From positions 1 through 55,958 of the forward strand of contig JARLGE010000058.1 of NCBI GenBank assembly GCA_031296215.1: a stretch of 55,958 nt of DNA. The letters run 5' to 3'. A program made the position numbers and the translations under genes. Source of the stretch: Occallatibacter sp. GTDB lineage: Bacteria > Acidobacteriota > Terriglobia > Terriglobales > Acidobacteriaceae. The notes beneath the pieces are model-generated. The model was not told where the DNA came from. It ran no database searches and saw only the letters and a program-made list of their open reading frames with translations. This document shows positions 49,757-55,958 of the stretch, in pieces; position 1 is the stretch's first letter; every line of letters starts with the position of its first letter.

Positions 49757-50077
49757 GTGAAACGTGTTGCAGCTTTGATTACCGTAGCTCTCGCCTTTGC
49801 TCCGCTTTCGGCCATGGCGGCCAGCACCACCCTCAATGGCTATATCTCCGACGCCATGTGCGGCGCCAAGCATATGGGCACCGGCGCGGCCTGCGTGAAG
49901 AAGTGCATTGCCGGAGGGGAAGCGCCTGTGTTTGTGGACGAGGCCAAGAAGGAAGTGTGGGCCATCGACAATCCGGACGCGGTGAAGGCTTTTTATGGCG
50001 ATCACGTGACGGTGACCGCGACTGCCGACGCGACCAAGAAGAGCGTTCACATCGACGCGATCGAGGCAGCGAAGTAG
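49757..50077 (+). CDS. Small exported protein (DUF5818-like)
   Basis: A 106-residue protein starting at GTG 49757, six bases after GGAGG. Residues 1-22 (VKRVAALITVALAFAPLSAM) are a signal peptide. The mature part is about 85 residues: TLNGYISDAMCGAKHMGTGA, CVKKCIAGGEAPVFVDEAKK, VWAIDNPDAVKAFYGDHVTV and a final beta strand. Three cysteines (MCGAKH, ACVKKC) sit near its start. The OB-like pattern of a G-x-I-x-D-x-x-C start and a VTVTATAD strand is recurrent in Acidobacteriota secreted proteins. Function unknown. Confidence 0.8.
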   Translation: MKRVAALITVALAFAPLSAMAASTTLNGYISDAMCGAKHMGTGAACVKKCIAGGEAPVFVDEAKKEVWAIDNPDAVKAFYGDHVTVTATADATKKSVHIDAIEAAK

Positions 50078-50156
50078 GGGCTTTCGGACTAGACCGGCCG
50101 GCAAACAGACTCGCCACGGCGCTCAATCTCCGGTAGTGTCTTATCCGTTGCCATCT

Positions 50157-50179
50157 GTCCCGGCCTTTTCGGCCGGGAC
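50157..50179 (+). promoter_or_regulatory. Perfect 9-bp hairpin just upstream of the DUF427 gene
   Basis: GTCCCGGCC and GGCCGGGAC flank the loop TTTTC. The hairpin ends 34 bases before the DUF427 start codon. With no T-run after it, it is not a classical terminator; it may shape the mRNA leader or end the upstream transcript. Confidence 0.4.
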
Positions 50180-50213
50180 GCGGGTAAACTGCGGATATTA
50201 CAGGGAATCGACC

Positions 50214-50498
50214 ATGGCACGAGCGATCTGGAACGGCAAGGTGATTGCCGAAAGCGAGACCTTCGAGGAGGTAGAGGGAAATGTCTACTTTCCCGAATCC
50301 AGCCTCAACCGGGAGTACTTCCGCCCTTCCACGGCCACATCGACCTGTCCCTGGAAGGGTCAGGCGCGCTACCTGAACATCGTGATCGATGGACAGGACA
50401 ATCCGGACGCGGCCTGGTACTACCCTGATCCCAAGCCGGCGGCGCGCAGGATCAAGGGGCACGTGGCTTTCTGGCGGGGCGTGGGAATAGAAAAGTAA
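50214..50498 (+). CDS. DUF427 family protein
   Basis: A 94-residue protein starting at ATG 50214 with AGGGAA seven bases upstream. It consists of one DUF427 domain: ARAIWNGKVIAESETFEEVE, then NVYFPESSLNREYFRPSTAT, TCPWKGQARYLNIVIDG and DAAWYYPDPKPAARRIKGHV AFW. The fold is a small beta-tent-like barrel with a conserved Cys-Pro-Trp-Lys-Gly (residues 45-49). Function is unknown, though it is very widely distributed. Length matches stand-alone members. No operon partner is evident. Confidence 0.9.
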   Translation: MARAIWNGKVIAESETFEEVEGNVYFPESSLNREYFRPSTATSTCPWKGQARYLNIVIDGQDNPDAAWYYPDPKPAARRIKGHVAFWRGVGIEK

Positions 50499-50627
50499 AG
50501 GCCGTCGCGGCGACAGGGCAATCCGCCTGCCTTAGCTCGCTGTGTGCCCCTCGCTGGAGTTCCGGCTCATTCCCCCAGGTAACGGTAAAACCGTTGCTGG
50601 AACCTGATCCGTTGTCCTGGAGCTGGA

Positions 50628-51089
50628 ATGCGCCTGCACTCATTTTTCTTGCTTTTCTTGCTATCGGTTGCGGTGTGCTGCTCCGGCCAGCAGCCGGCTT
50701 CGCAGACCGCGCCTGTAGCGCCAACGCTGGCTGGAGACGCGGCCCATCCTGGTCAGACCTCGTGCTGGGTCGATACCAAGCTCTATTTTGGCCTGGGGCC
50801 GGCGGAACACCCGGACCGGGGCGTCAGCGAGGCCGCGTGGCGGGATTTTCTGGACAAGGAAGTGACGCCGCGGTTTCCCGCCGGGTTGAGCGTGGTGGAC
50901 GTCTACGGGCAGTGGCAGGGGAAGAAGGATCCCGCGCCGCTGCGGCTGCGCTCGAAGTTGCTGATTGTGGACTATCCCGATACTGACGAGAACCGGGCCA
51001 AGGTGGAGGCCATTCGCACGGCGTGGAAGCGGCAGACTGGGCAACTGTCGGTCCTGCGCGTGACGGAGCCGGCAGATGTCTCTTTCTGA
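50628..51089 (+). CDS. Exported DUF3574 domain protein
   Basis: A 153-residue exported protein starting at ATG 50628, just after GGAGCTGGA. A signal peptide (MRLHSFFLLFLLSVAVCC) could be a lipoprotein signal with the AVCCSG cysteines, though the lipobox is imperfect. The DUF3574 core reads CWVDTKLYFGLGPAEHPDRG, then SEAAWRDFLDKEVTPRFPAG, SVVDVYGQWQG and SKLLIVDYPDTDENRAKVEA. The domain is a dimeric alpha/beta-barrel-like fold of unknown role. The gene stands alone; a type A hairpin repeat follows 60 bases later. Confidence 0.85.
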   Translation: MRLHSFFLLFLLSVAVCCSGQQPASQTAPVAPTLAGDAAHPGQTSCWVDTKLYFGLGPAEHPDRGVSEAAWRDFLDKEVTPRFPAGLSVVDVYGQWQGKKDPAPLRLRSKLLIVDYPDTDENRAKVEAIRTAWKRQTGQLSVLRVTEPADVSF

Positions 51090-51148
51090 GAACCTGTCTA
51101 ATAACCGAGTTCGAGAAGGGCCGTTTGGGGTGGCGAAGCCGGGGGGCC

Positions 51149-51193
51149 TCCCACCCATTCGCAAAAAACGCGAATGGATGGGGCACCCAGCGT
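51149..51193 (+). repeat. Interspersed hairpin repeat, type A copy 3
   Basis: CTCCCACCCATTCGC pairs with GCGAATGGATGGGG, followed by CACCCAGCGTTTGTGG. It lies between the DUF3574 gene and the MATE gene. Confidence 0.8.
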
Positions 51194-51268
51194 TTGTGGC
51201 GGGTTGACGATGGGAGAATTCGAGTTTTTTGAACAGGTTCCGAGGAGCCTTCGGCGGGACGGAGCAAC

Positions 51269-52630
51269 GTGAAGATTGGGGTTATGGAGTCAGCGCGCAC
51301 AGAGTGGAGGGCGGAACTGGGCGCGATGGTGGCGCTGGCGGTTCCGGTGGTGCTGAGCGAGCTGGGCTGGATGGCCCAGGGCGTGGTGGACACCATCATG
51401 GTGGGCAGGCTTGGGCCGGCGGCGATTGGCGCCGTGGCCCTGGGCAATGCCGTCTGCTACACGCCTTCGCTGTTCGGAATCGGCCTGCTGCTCGGCCTCG
51501 ATACGCTGGTGGCACAGGCCCATGGACGCAAGGACTTCGACGAATGCCACCGCTGGCTGGCCCAGGGCATCTACCTGGCGATGCTGGTTACGCCCCTGGT
51601 GATGGTAGCCGTCTGGCTGGCCAGCTTCGGCTATGCGCACTTCGGGATCGGCGCGGAGGTGGCGGGGCCGGCGGCAAGCTACCTGCGGCTGCTGAACTGG
51701 GGGACGCTGCCGCTGCTGATCTACGGCGGGTCACGGCGCTACCTGCAAGGCGTGGGGCAGGTGCGGGTGGTGACGGTGACCTTTGTGGGCGCCAACCTGC
51801 TGAACTGGCTGGGAAACTGGGTGCTGATCTACGGCAAGTGGGGTGCGCCGCGGATGGGAGTGGACGGCTCGGCGCTGTCGACGGTGGTCTCGCGCCTGTT
51901 CATGGCGCTGGCGCTGGTTGGGTTTGCCTGGCGGTATGAGCGCAAGCGCGGCCATCCGCTCTTCCAGCACTGGGCGGGGCCGAGCTTCAAGAAGATCGAA
52001 CAATTGGTGAGGCTGGGCGCTCCGGCCGCGGGGCAGATTGTGCTGGAAGTGGGCGCGTGGAACGGAGCCACGCTGGCAGCGGGCTGGCTGACGCCGGTGG
52101 CGCTGGCGACGCACCAGATTGCGCTGAATTATGCGGCGATCACCTACATGGTGCCGCTGGGCGTTTCGGCGGCGACGGCAGTGGCTGTGGGCCACGCAGT
52201 GGGCGCAGGGGACGCGGGCCGGGCGCGGCGGGCCGGATGGCTGGGACTGGGGCTGGGAACGGGTTTCATGCTGTTGGCGGCGGTGGTGTTTCTGGTAGCG
52301 CCCAGGCCGCTGATCGCCTTGTATACGACCGATGCGCGGGTGATGGCGGTGGGTCCGGGACTGCTGCTGCTGGCGGCGGCGTTCCAGATATTCGACGGGA
52401 TCCAGACGGTTTCGACCGGGGCGCTGCGCGGGCTGGGCGAAACGCGCGCGCCCATGGCGGCCAACCTGGTGGGCTACTGGGTTCTGGGGCTGCCGCTGGG
52501 GCTGACGCTGTGCTTTGTGGCCAAGTGGGGGATTTACGGGCTTTGGATCGGGCTCACGCTGGCGCTGGTGGTCATTGCCTTGACGCTGCTGCTGCGGTGG
52601 AACAGGGACTCACGGATCCTGGCGGGTTGA
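51269..52630 (+). CDS. MATE-family multidrug/toxin exporter
   Basis: A 453-residue inner-membrane exporter starting at GTG 51269, five bases after GGAG (ATG 51284 is an alternative). Twelve helices in two six-helix halves are apparent. Family signatures in the first half are ALAVPVVLSELGWMAQGVVD, TIMVGRLGPAAIGAVALGNA, LDTLVAQAHGRKD and GSRRYLQGVGQ. In the second half LVRLGAPAAGQIVLEVGAWN, VGHAVGAGDAGRARRAGWLG and DGIQTVSTGALRGLGETRAP recur. MATE proteins expel cationic drugs or metabolites using Na+ or H+. The subtype looks like NorM. Nothing nearby indicates the substrate. Confidence 0.93.
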   Translation: MKIGVMESARTEWRAELGAMVALAVPVVLSELGWMAQGVVDTIMVGRLGPAAIGAVALGNAVCYTPSLFGIGLLLGLDTLVAQAHGRKDFDECHRWLAQGIYLAMLVTPLVMVAVWLASFGYAHFGIGAEVAGPAASYLRLLNWGTLPLLIYGGSRRYLQGVGQVRVVTVTFVGANLLNWLGNWVLIYGKWGAPRMGVDGSALSTVVSRLFMALALVGFAWRYERKRGHPLFQHWAGPSFKKIEQLVRLGAPAAGQIVLEVGAWNGATLAAGWLTPVALATHQIALNYAAITYMVPLGVSAATAVAVGHAVGAGDAGRARRAGWLGLGLGTGFMLLAAVVFLVAPRPLIALYTTDARVMAVGPGLLLLAAAFQIFDGIQTVSTGALRGLGETRAPMAANLVGYWVLGLPLGLTLCFVAKWGIYGLWIGLTLALVVIALTLLLRWNRDSRILAG

Positions 52631-52681
52631 GCCACCTGCGGTGGGGCAGCCGCTCGCTATTCGCTCGCATGAGGTTCGTGC

Positions 52682-52725
52682 TTTCCCACCCTTTCCGCAG
52701 AGGACGCAGAAAGGATGGGGCACGG
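52682..52725 (+). repeat. Interspersed hairpin repeat, type A copy 4
   Basis: TTTCCCACCCTTTCCGC and GCAGAAAGGATGGGG form an imperfect stem, ending GCACGG in place of GCACCC. It is the first of two family members in the 476-base MATE-korA gap. Confidence 0.75.
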
Positions 52726-52753
52726 ATGGGGTTGCTGGGGATGGCTTTGTGCT

Positions 52754-52812
52754 CTCCCAGGTCTCAAAATCGAGATCCTTCGACAAGCTCAGGACAGGCT
52801 CTGGGGCACCCA
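52754..52812 (+). repeat. Interspersed hairpin repeat, type B copy 4 (long form)
   Basis: CTCCCAGGTCTCAAAATCGA through CTCTGGGGCACCC, including CCTTCGACAAGCTCAGG. It is the intergenic twin of the copy inside mqnA. The rest of the gap to korA (52813-53106) shows no gene and should hold the korAB promoter. Confidence 0.85.
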
Positions 52813-53106
52813 TGGGGACTGCCTGATTTGGGAGGAGTTGGACGCCGGTGGACGGGGTTTCCTGCTTTGGGTTTGGAAACCCTCCCCGGCTTGACCGGAC
52901 TCAAAGGGGTAACCGACAGGCGGGGAATTGGTACGCCGATGCCAAGAAGTGACTATAATCACAAGGGAGCAAACTGCCGCGACTGCTCCCAATGGGCACG
53001 CGAACGAGAAGTTCGGATTAGCCCTGGGTGAACGGCAAGCAGATCGACGGCGCACGCGATTGAGCCGGCGGCAAGCGAAGAGTTTTTCAGAAGGGAATCC
53101 CGACCC

Positions 53107-55008
53107 ATGGCGACAGGCCAGGCAGCTCTGAGTGAATTGCAGAGCGGAACGAGCACACGCGCGCGCGTGATCAACGACTTCAGCATCAACGTAGCAACGG
53201 TGAACGGGTCCGGCTCGCAATCCGCCAACAGCGTGCTGCTGAAAAGCATCTTCGGGATGGGGGTTCCGGTCAGCGGCAAGAACCTTTTCCCGTCGAACAT
53301 TGCCGGTCTTCCCACCTGGTACACGATCCGGGCCAGCAAGGAAGGCTATGTGGCCCGCAAGCGTGAGGCCGAGGTGCTGGTGGCCATCAATCCCGAGACG
53401 GCCAGGCAGGACGCGCTGGCGCTCCCCGCAGGGGGCGTCGCCATCTACGAGGAGAACCTGAACCTGAAGCAGTATCGCGACGACGTGGCTTTGTATCCGG
53501 TGCCGTTCGACAAGATCACGGCGGCCATCTGCCCCGAGGCCAAGCTGCGCAAGCTGGTCAAGAACATGGTGTACGTGGGGGTGACGGCGCAGATTCTGGG
53601 CATCGATCTGGCTGTGGTGGAGCACGGGCTGCGCAAACAGTTCGCCAAGAAGGTGAAGGTGTTCGAGCTGAACTTCGGGGCGGTGAAGGCGGGCTGGGAT
53701 TACGCGGCCGCGACCTTCACCAAACAGGACCCGTACTTGATCGAGCGGATGGACAAGACGGCGGGCAAGATCATCATCGACGGGAATGCGGCCTGCGGCA
53801 TGGGAGCTGTTTTTGCCGGGGTGACGGTGGTGGCGTGGTACCCCATTACGCCGTCGACCTCGGTGGTGGAAGCGACAGCCGACTTGCTGAAGAAGTTCCG
53901 CGTCACGCCAGAGGGCAAGGCGACGTTTGCCGTGGTGCAGGCCGAGGACGAGCTGGCGGCCATCGGGATGGTGCTGGGCGCGGGCTGGGCCGGAGCGCGG
54001 TCGATGACGGCGACTTCGGGGCCGGGCATCTCGCTGATGGCGGAGTTTGCAGGGCTGGGCTACTATGCCGAGATTCCGGGCGTGATCTTCGATGTGCAGC
54101 GCACCGGGCCTTCGACGGGCCTGCCGACACGCACCTCGCAGGCCGACCTGCTGTCGACGGCGTTCCTTTCGCACGGCGACACCAAACACATCGTGCTGCT
54201 GCCGGGCAGCGTGAAGGAGTGCTACGAGTTCGGCTACGCGGCCTTCGACCTGGCGGAGCGGATACAGACGCCGGTGTTTGTGCTTACCGATCTCGACCTG
54301 GGCATGAACAACTGGATGTCGGATCCGTTTGCGTATCCCGACAAGCCGCTGGACCGCGGCAAGGTGCTGACCGCCGAGGATGTGGAACGGCTGGGCGGCT
54401 TTGCGCGCTACCGGGACGTGGACGGAGACGCCATCGGCTGGCGAACGCTGCCGGGCACAATGCACCCCAAGGGTGCTTACTTTACGCGCGGAACAGGGCA
54501 CAACGATGCGGCCGTCTACAGCGAGAAGCCGGAGGATTACGTGGCCAACATGGACCGGCTGGCGCGCAAGTTCGACAATGCGCGCAAGCTGGTTCCCTCG
54601 CCGGTGACGGTGAAGAACGGCACGTCGAAGATCGGGATTCTGGCCTACGGCAGTTCGGATTTTGCGATCCGCGAAAGCCTCGACCAGATCGGGAAGCAAT
54701 ACGGGCAGGACGTGGACTACATGCGCATCCGGGCCTATCCGTTTGCGCACGAGATACACGACTTCGTGGCCTCGCACGAGCGGGTCTACGTGGTGGAGCA
54801 GGACCGCGACGCGCAGCTCGAGAGCCTGCTCAAGCTGGATCTTCCCGCGGAGCAGGTGGTGAAGCTGCGCACCATTCTGCACTTCAACGGCTTACCGCTG
54901 GACGCCGGGACTGTGACGGAAGAGTTCGCGACCAAGGAGGGCCACAGCGGCATTTCTTCTTCTCATGTGGAGGACGTGGAAGTGCACGAGGGAGCGGTTG
55001 CCTCATGA
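53107..55008 (+). CDS. korA: 2-oxoglutarate:ferredoxin oxidoreductase subunit alpha (gamma-alpha fusion)
   Basis: A 633-residue subunit starting at ATG 53107 after AAGGGAA. Residues 22-215 are the gamma domain (INVATVNGSGSQSANSVLLK, NIAGLPTWYTIRASKEGY, LVKNMVYVGVTAQILGID). Residues 220-620 are the alpha (pyrimidine-binding) domain: GNAACGMGAVFAGVTVVAWY, then PITPSTSVVEATADLL, QAEDELAAIGMVLGAGWAGA and RSMTATSGPGISLMAE, then VQRTGPSTGLPTRTSQADLL. With KorB it oxidatively decarboxylates 2-oxoglutarate to succinyl-CoA, passing electrons to ferredoxin. This would replace the NAD-linked 2-oxoglutarate dehydrogenase of the TCA cycle. korB follows 53 bases downstream. A related 2-oxoacid substrate cannot be fully excluded. 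Confidence 0.92.
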   Translation: MATGQAALSELQSGTSTRARVINDFSINVATVNGSGSQSANSVLLKSIFGMGVPVSGKNLFPSNIAGLPTWYTIRASKEGYVARKREAEVLVAINPETARQDALALPAGGVAIYEENLNLKQYRDDVALYPVPFDKITAAICPEAKLRKLVKNMVYVGVTAQILGIDLAVVEHGLRKQFAKKVKVFELNFGAVKAGWDYAAATFTKQDPYLIERMDKTAGKIIIDGNAACGMGAVFAGVTVVAWYPITPSTSVVEATADLLKKFRVTPEGKATFAVVQAEDELAAIGMVLGAGWAGARSMTATSGPGISLMAEFAGLGYYAEIPGVIFDVQRTGPSTGLPTRTSQADLLSTAFLSHGDTKHIVLLPGSVKECYEFGYAAFDLAERIQTPVFVLTDLDLGMNNWMSDPFAYPDKPLDRGKVLTAEDVERLGGFARYRDVDGDAIGWRTLPGTMHPKGAYFTRGTGHNDAAVYSEKPEDYVANMDRLARKFDNARKLVPSPVTVKNGTSKIGILAYGSSDFAIRESLDQIGKQYGQDVDYMRIRAYPFAHEIHDFVASHERVYVVEQDRDAQLESLLKLDLPAEQVVKLRTILHFNGLPLDAGTVTEEFATKEGHSGISSSHVEDVEVHEGAVAS

Positions 55009-55061
55009 GATCGGCATTTGATTTGTTTTGCTTGGATAGTGAGCAGAAGGGGAATTGATCA

Positions 55062-55958
55062 ATGGCTACGGCACCAGCAGCACCGAAACTGAACCACATC
55101 GGCCTTCCGGTCCTTGAGTACCGCGGCGGCAAGAGCACGCTCTGCGCCGGCTGCGGGCACAACGCCATCTCCGAGCGCATCATCGACGCCATGTTCCAGA
55201 TGGGCGTGGAGCCAGAGAGGGTGATGAAGATGAGCGGCATCGGCTGCTCGTCGAAGAGCCCGGCTTATTTCATGAGCCGCTCGCACGCCTTCAACAGCGT
55301 GCACGGGCGCATGCCTTCGGTCTCCACCGGTGCGATCCTGGGCAACCACACCATGACCACCATCGGCGTCTCCGGCGACGGCGACACGGCTTCGATCGGC
55401 ATGGGCCAGTTTGTGCACATGATGCGCCGCAATATGCCCATGATCTACATCATCGAAGACAACGGCGTGTACGGGCTCACCAAGGGCCAGTTCTCGGCCA
55501 CGGCGGACATCGGCTCGAAGCTGAAGACCGGCGTGGTGAACGATCTGCCGGCCATCGACACGTGTGCATTGGCAATTCAACTCGGGGCGACATTCGTGGG
55601 GCGGTCGTTCAGCGGAGACAAGAAGCAGTTGCTCTCCATGCTGAAGGCGGCGATTTCGCACAAGGGGACGGTGATGCTGGACGTAATCAGCCCCTGCGTG
55701 ACCTTCAACGACCACGAGGGATCGACCAAGAGCTACAAGTTCATGCAGGACAACGACGAGCCGATCAATGAAGTCGACTTTGTCGCCAGCTTCGACGAGA
55801 TCGAGGTGGACTATAGTTCGGGCGAGGTGCTCGACGTGGAGATGCACGACGGATCGAGCCTGCGCCTGAAGAAGCTGGCGCAGGACTACGACCCCACCGA
55901 CCAGGCCAATGCCGTGCGCACGCTGATGGAGGCCGCGAAGAACGAAGAGGTTCTGACC
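55062..55958 (+). CDS. korB: 2-oxoglutarate:ferredoxin oxidoreductase subunit beta, cut by window edge
   Basis: The first 299 codons of the TPP-binding beta subunit, starting at ATG 55062 after AAGGGGA and still open at the window end. The N-terminus carries GGKSTLCAGCGHNAISERII (the CxGCGH motif), then MKMSGIGCSSKSPAYF and NSVHGRMPSVSTGAILGNH. The thiamine-pyrophosphate/magnesium motif is GVSGDGDTASIGMGQFVH, then IIEDNGVYGLTKGQFSATAD. CVTFNDHEGSTKSYK is typical of KorB. It forms the enzyme with KorA and shares its transcript. Only the last part of the protein is missing. Confidence 0.94.
   Translation, partial: MATAPAAPKLNHIGLPVLEYRGGKSTLCAGCGHNAISERIIDAMFQMGVEPERVMKMSGIGCSSKSPAYFMSRSHAFNSVHGRMPSVSTGAILGNHTMTTIGVSGDGDTASIGMGQFVHMMRRNMPMIYIIEDNGVYGLTKGQFSATADIGSKLKTGVVNDLPAIDTCALAIQLGATFVGRSFSGDKKQLLSMLKAAISHKGTVMLDVISPCVTFNDHEGSTKSYKFMQDNDEPINEVDFVASFDEIEVDYSSGEVLDVEMHDGSSLRLKKLAQDYDPTDQANAVRTLMEAAKNEEVLT

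Overview
The window looks like chromosomal DNA of a GC-rich, didermic soil bacterium of the Acidobacteriota (Terriglobia type). This is an inference from gene content: a TonB-dependent receptor with an N-terminal carboxypeptidase-like domain, PagL-type outer-membrane lipid A deacylases, a Bacillus-like three-subunit succinate dehydrogenase, 2-oxoglutarate:ferredoxin oxidoreductase, futalosine-pathway MqnA, a bacillithiol-type deacetylase, exported plant-polysaccharide hydrolases, frequent TTG/GTG starts behind good Shine-Dalgarno sites, and many short interspersed hairpin repeats. No phage, insertion sequence, CRISPR array or rRNA was seen.

Layout. 1-2.1 kb: MFS sugar-acid transporter (cut by the window edge) and an exported RraA-like protein, minus strand. 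2.3-5.5 kb: tRNA-Arg(CCT), then a cobalamin riboswitch leading into a TonB-dependent receptor, very probably a B12 importer. 5.9-6.5 kb: a BrnT-type toxin with a hybrid BrnA/XRE antitoxin. 6.6-10.2 kb: sdhCAB on the minus strand, then rdgB. 11.3-18.7 kb: a rhamnoside block made of GH78 alpha-L-rhamnosidase, RhaT symporter and a convergent GH3 beta-glucosidase; the two hydrolase genes share a 13-bp palindrome near their starts. 19.1-21 kb: two tandem PagL-like genes. 21-29.4 kb: HAD phosphatase, aminotransferase, metallo-beta-lactamase-fold hydrolase, a membrane/Trm112/methyltransferase fusion with its PadR regulator, secG, tRNA-Leu(GAG), a zinc-ribbon membrane protein, and a fused homocysteine methyltransferase/MTHFR. 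29.6-34.3 kb: lipoprotein, BshB-like deacetylase, methyltransferase, half-size TauE/SafE protein, aquaporin. 34.6-40.3 kb: phoB-phoR, a GtaA-like glutaminase-family protein and pstS, a phosphate-response cluster without pstCAB in view. 40.4-44.3 kb: mqnA-cyaY operon, dprA, a Uma2 nuclease, parDE. 44.7-52.6 kb: topA, a methyltransferase with regulatory domain, small secreted or conserved proteins, a MATE exporter. 53.1 kb to the end: korA and korB, the latter cut by the window edge.

How the genes fit together. SdhCAB and KorAB are TCA/respiratory enzymes, and MqnA supplies the menaquinone that a Bacillus-type SDH would use. GH78, GH3, RhaT and possibly the MFS/RraA pair form a plant-glycan and rhamnose utilisation theme. 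Between genes, and once inside a gene (mqnA), lie several families of short repeats. The most striking are eight hairpin modules ending in TGGGGCACCC, all in the same orientation, and three four-unit arrays of a CAGTNNN heptamer that each begin just after a stop codon. I found no clearly new enzyme system. The best candidates for something undescribed are the repeat families, the in-frame repeat in mqnA, the PadR-linked membrane methyltransferase and the tandem PagL pair.
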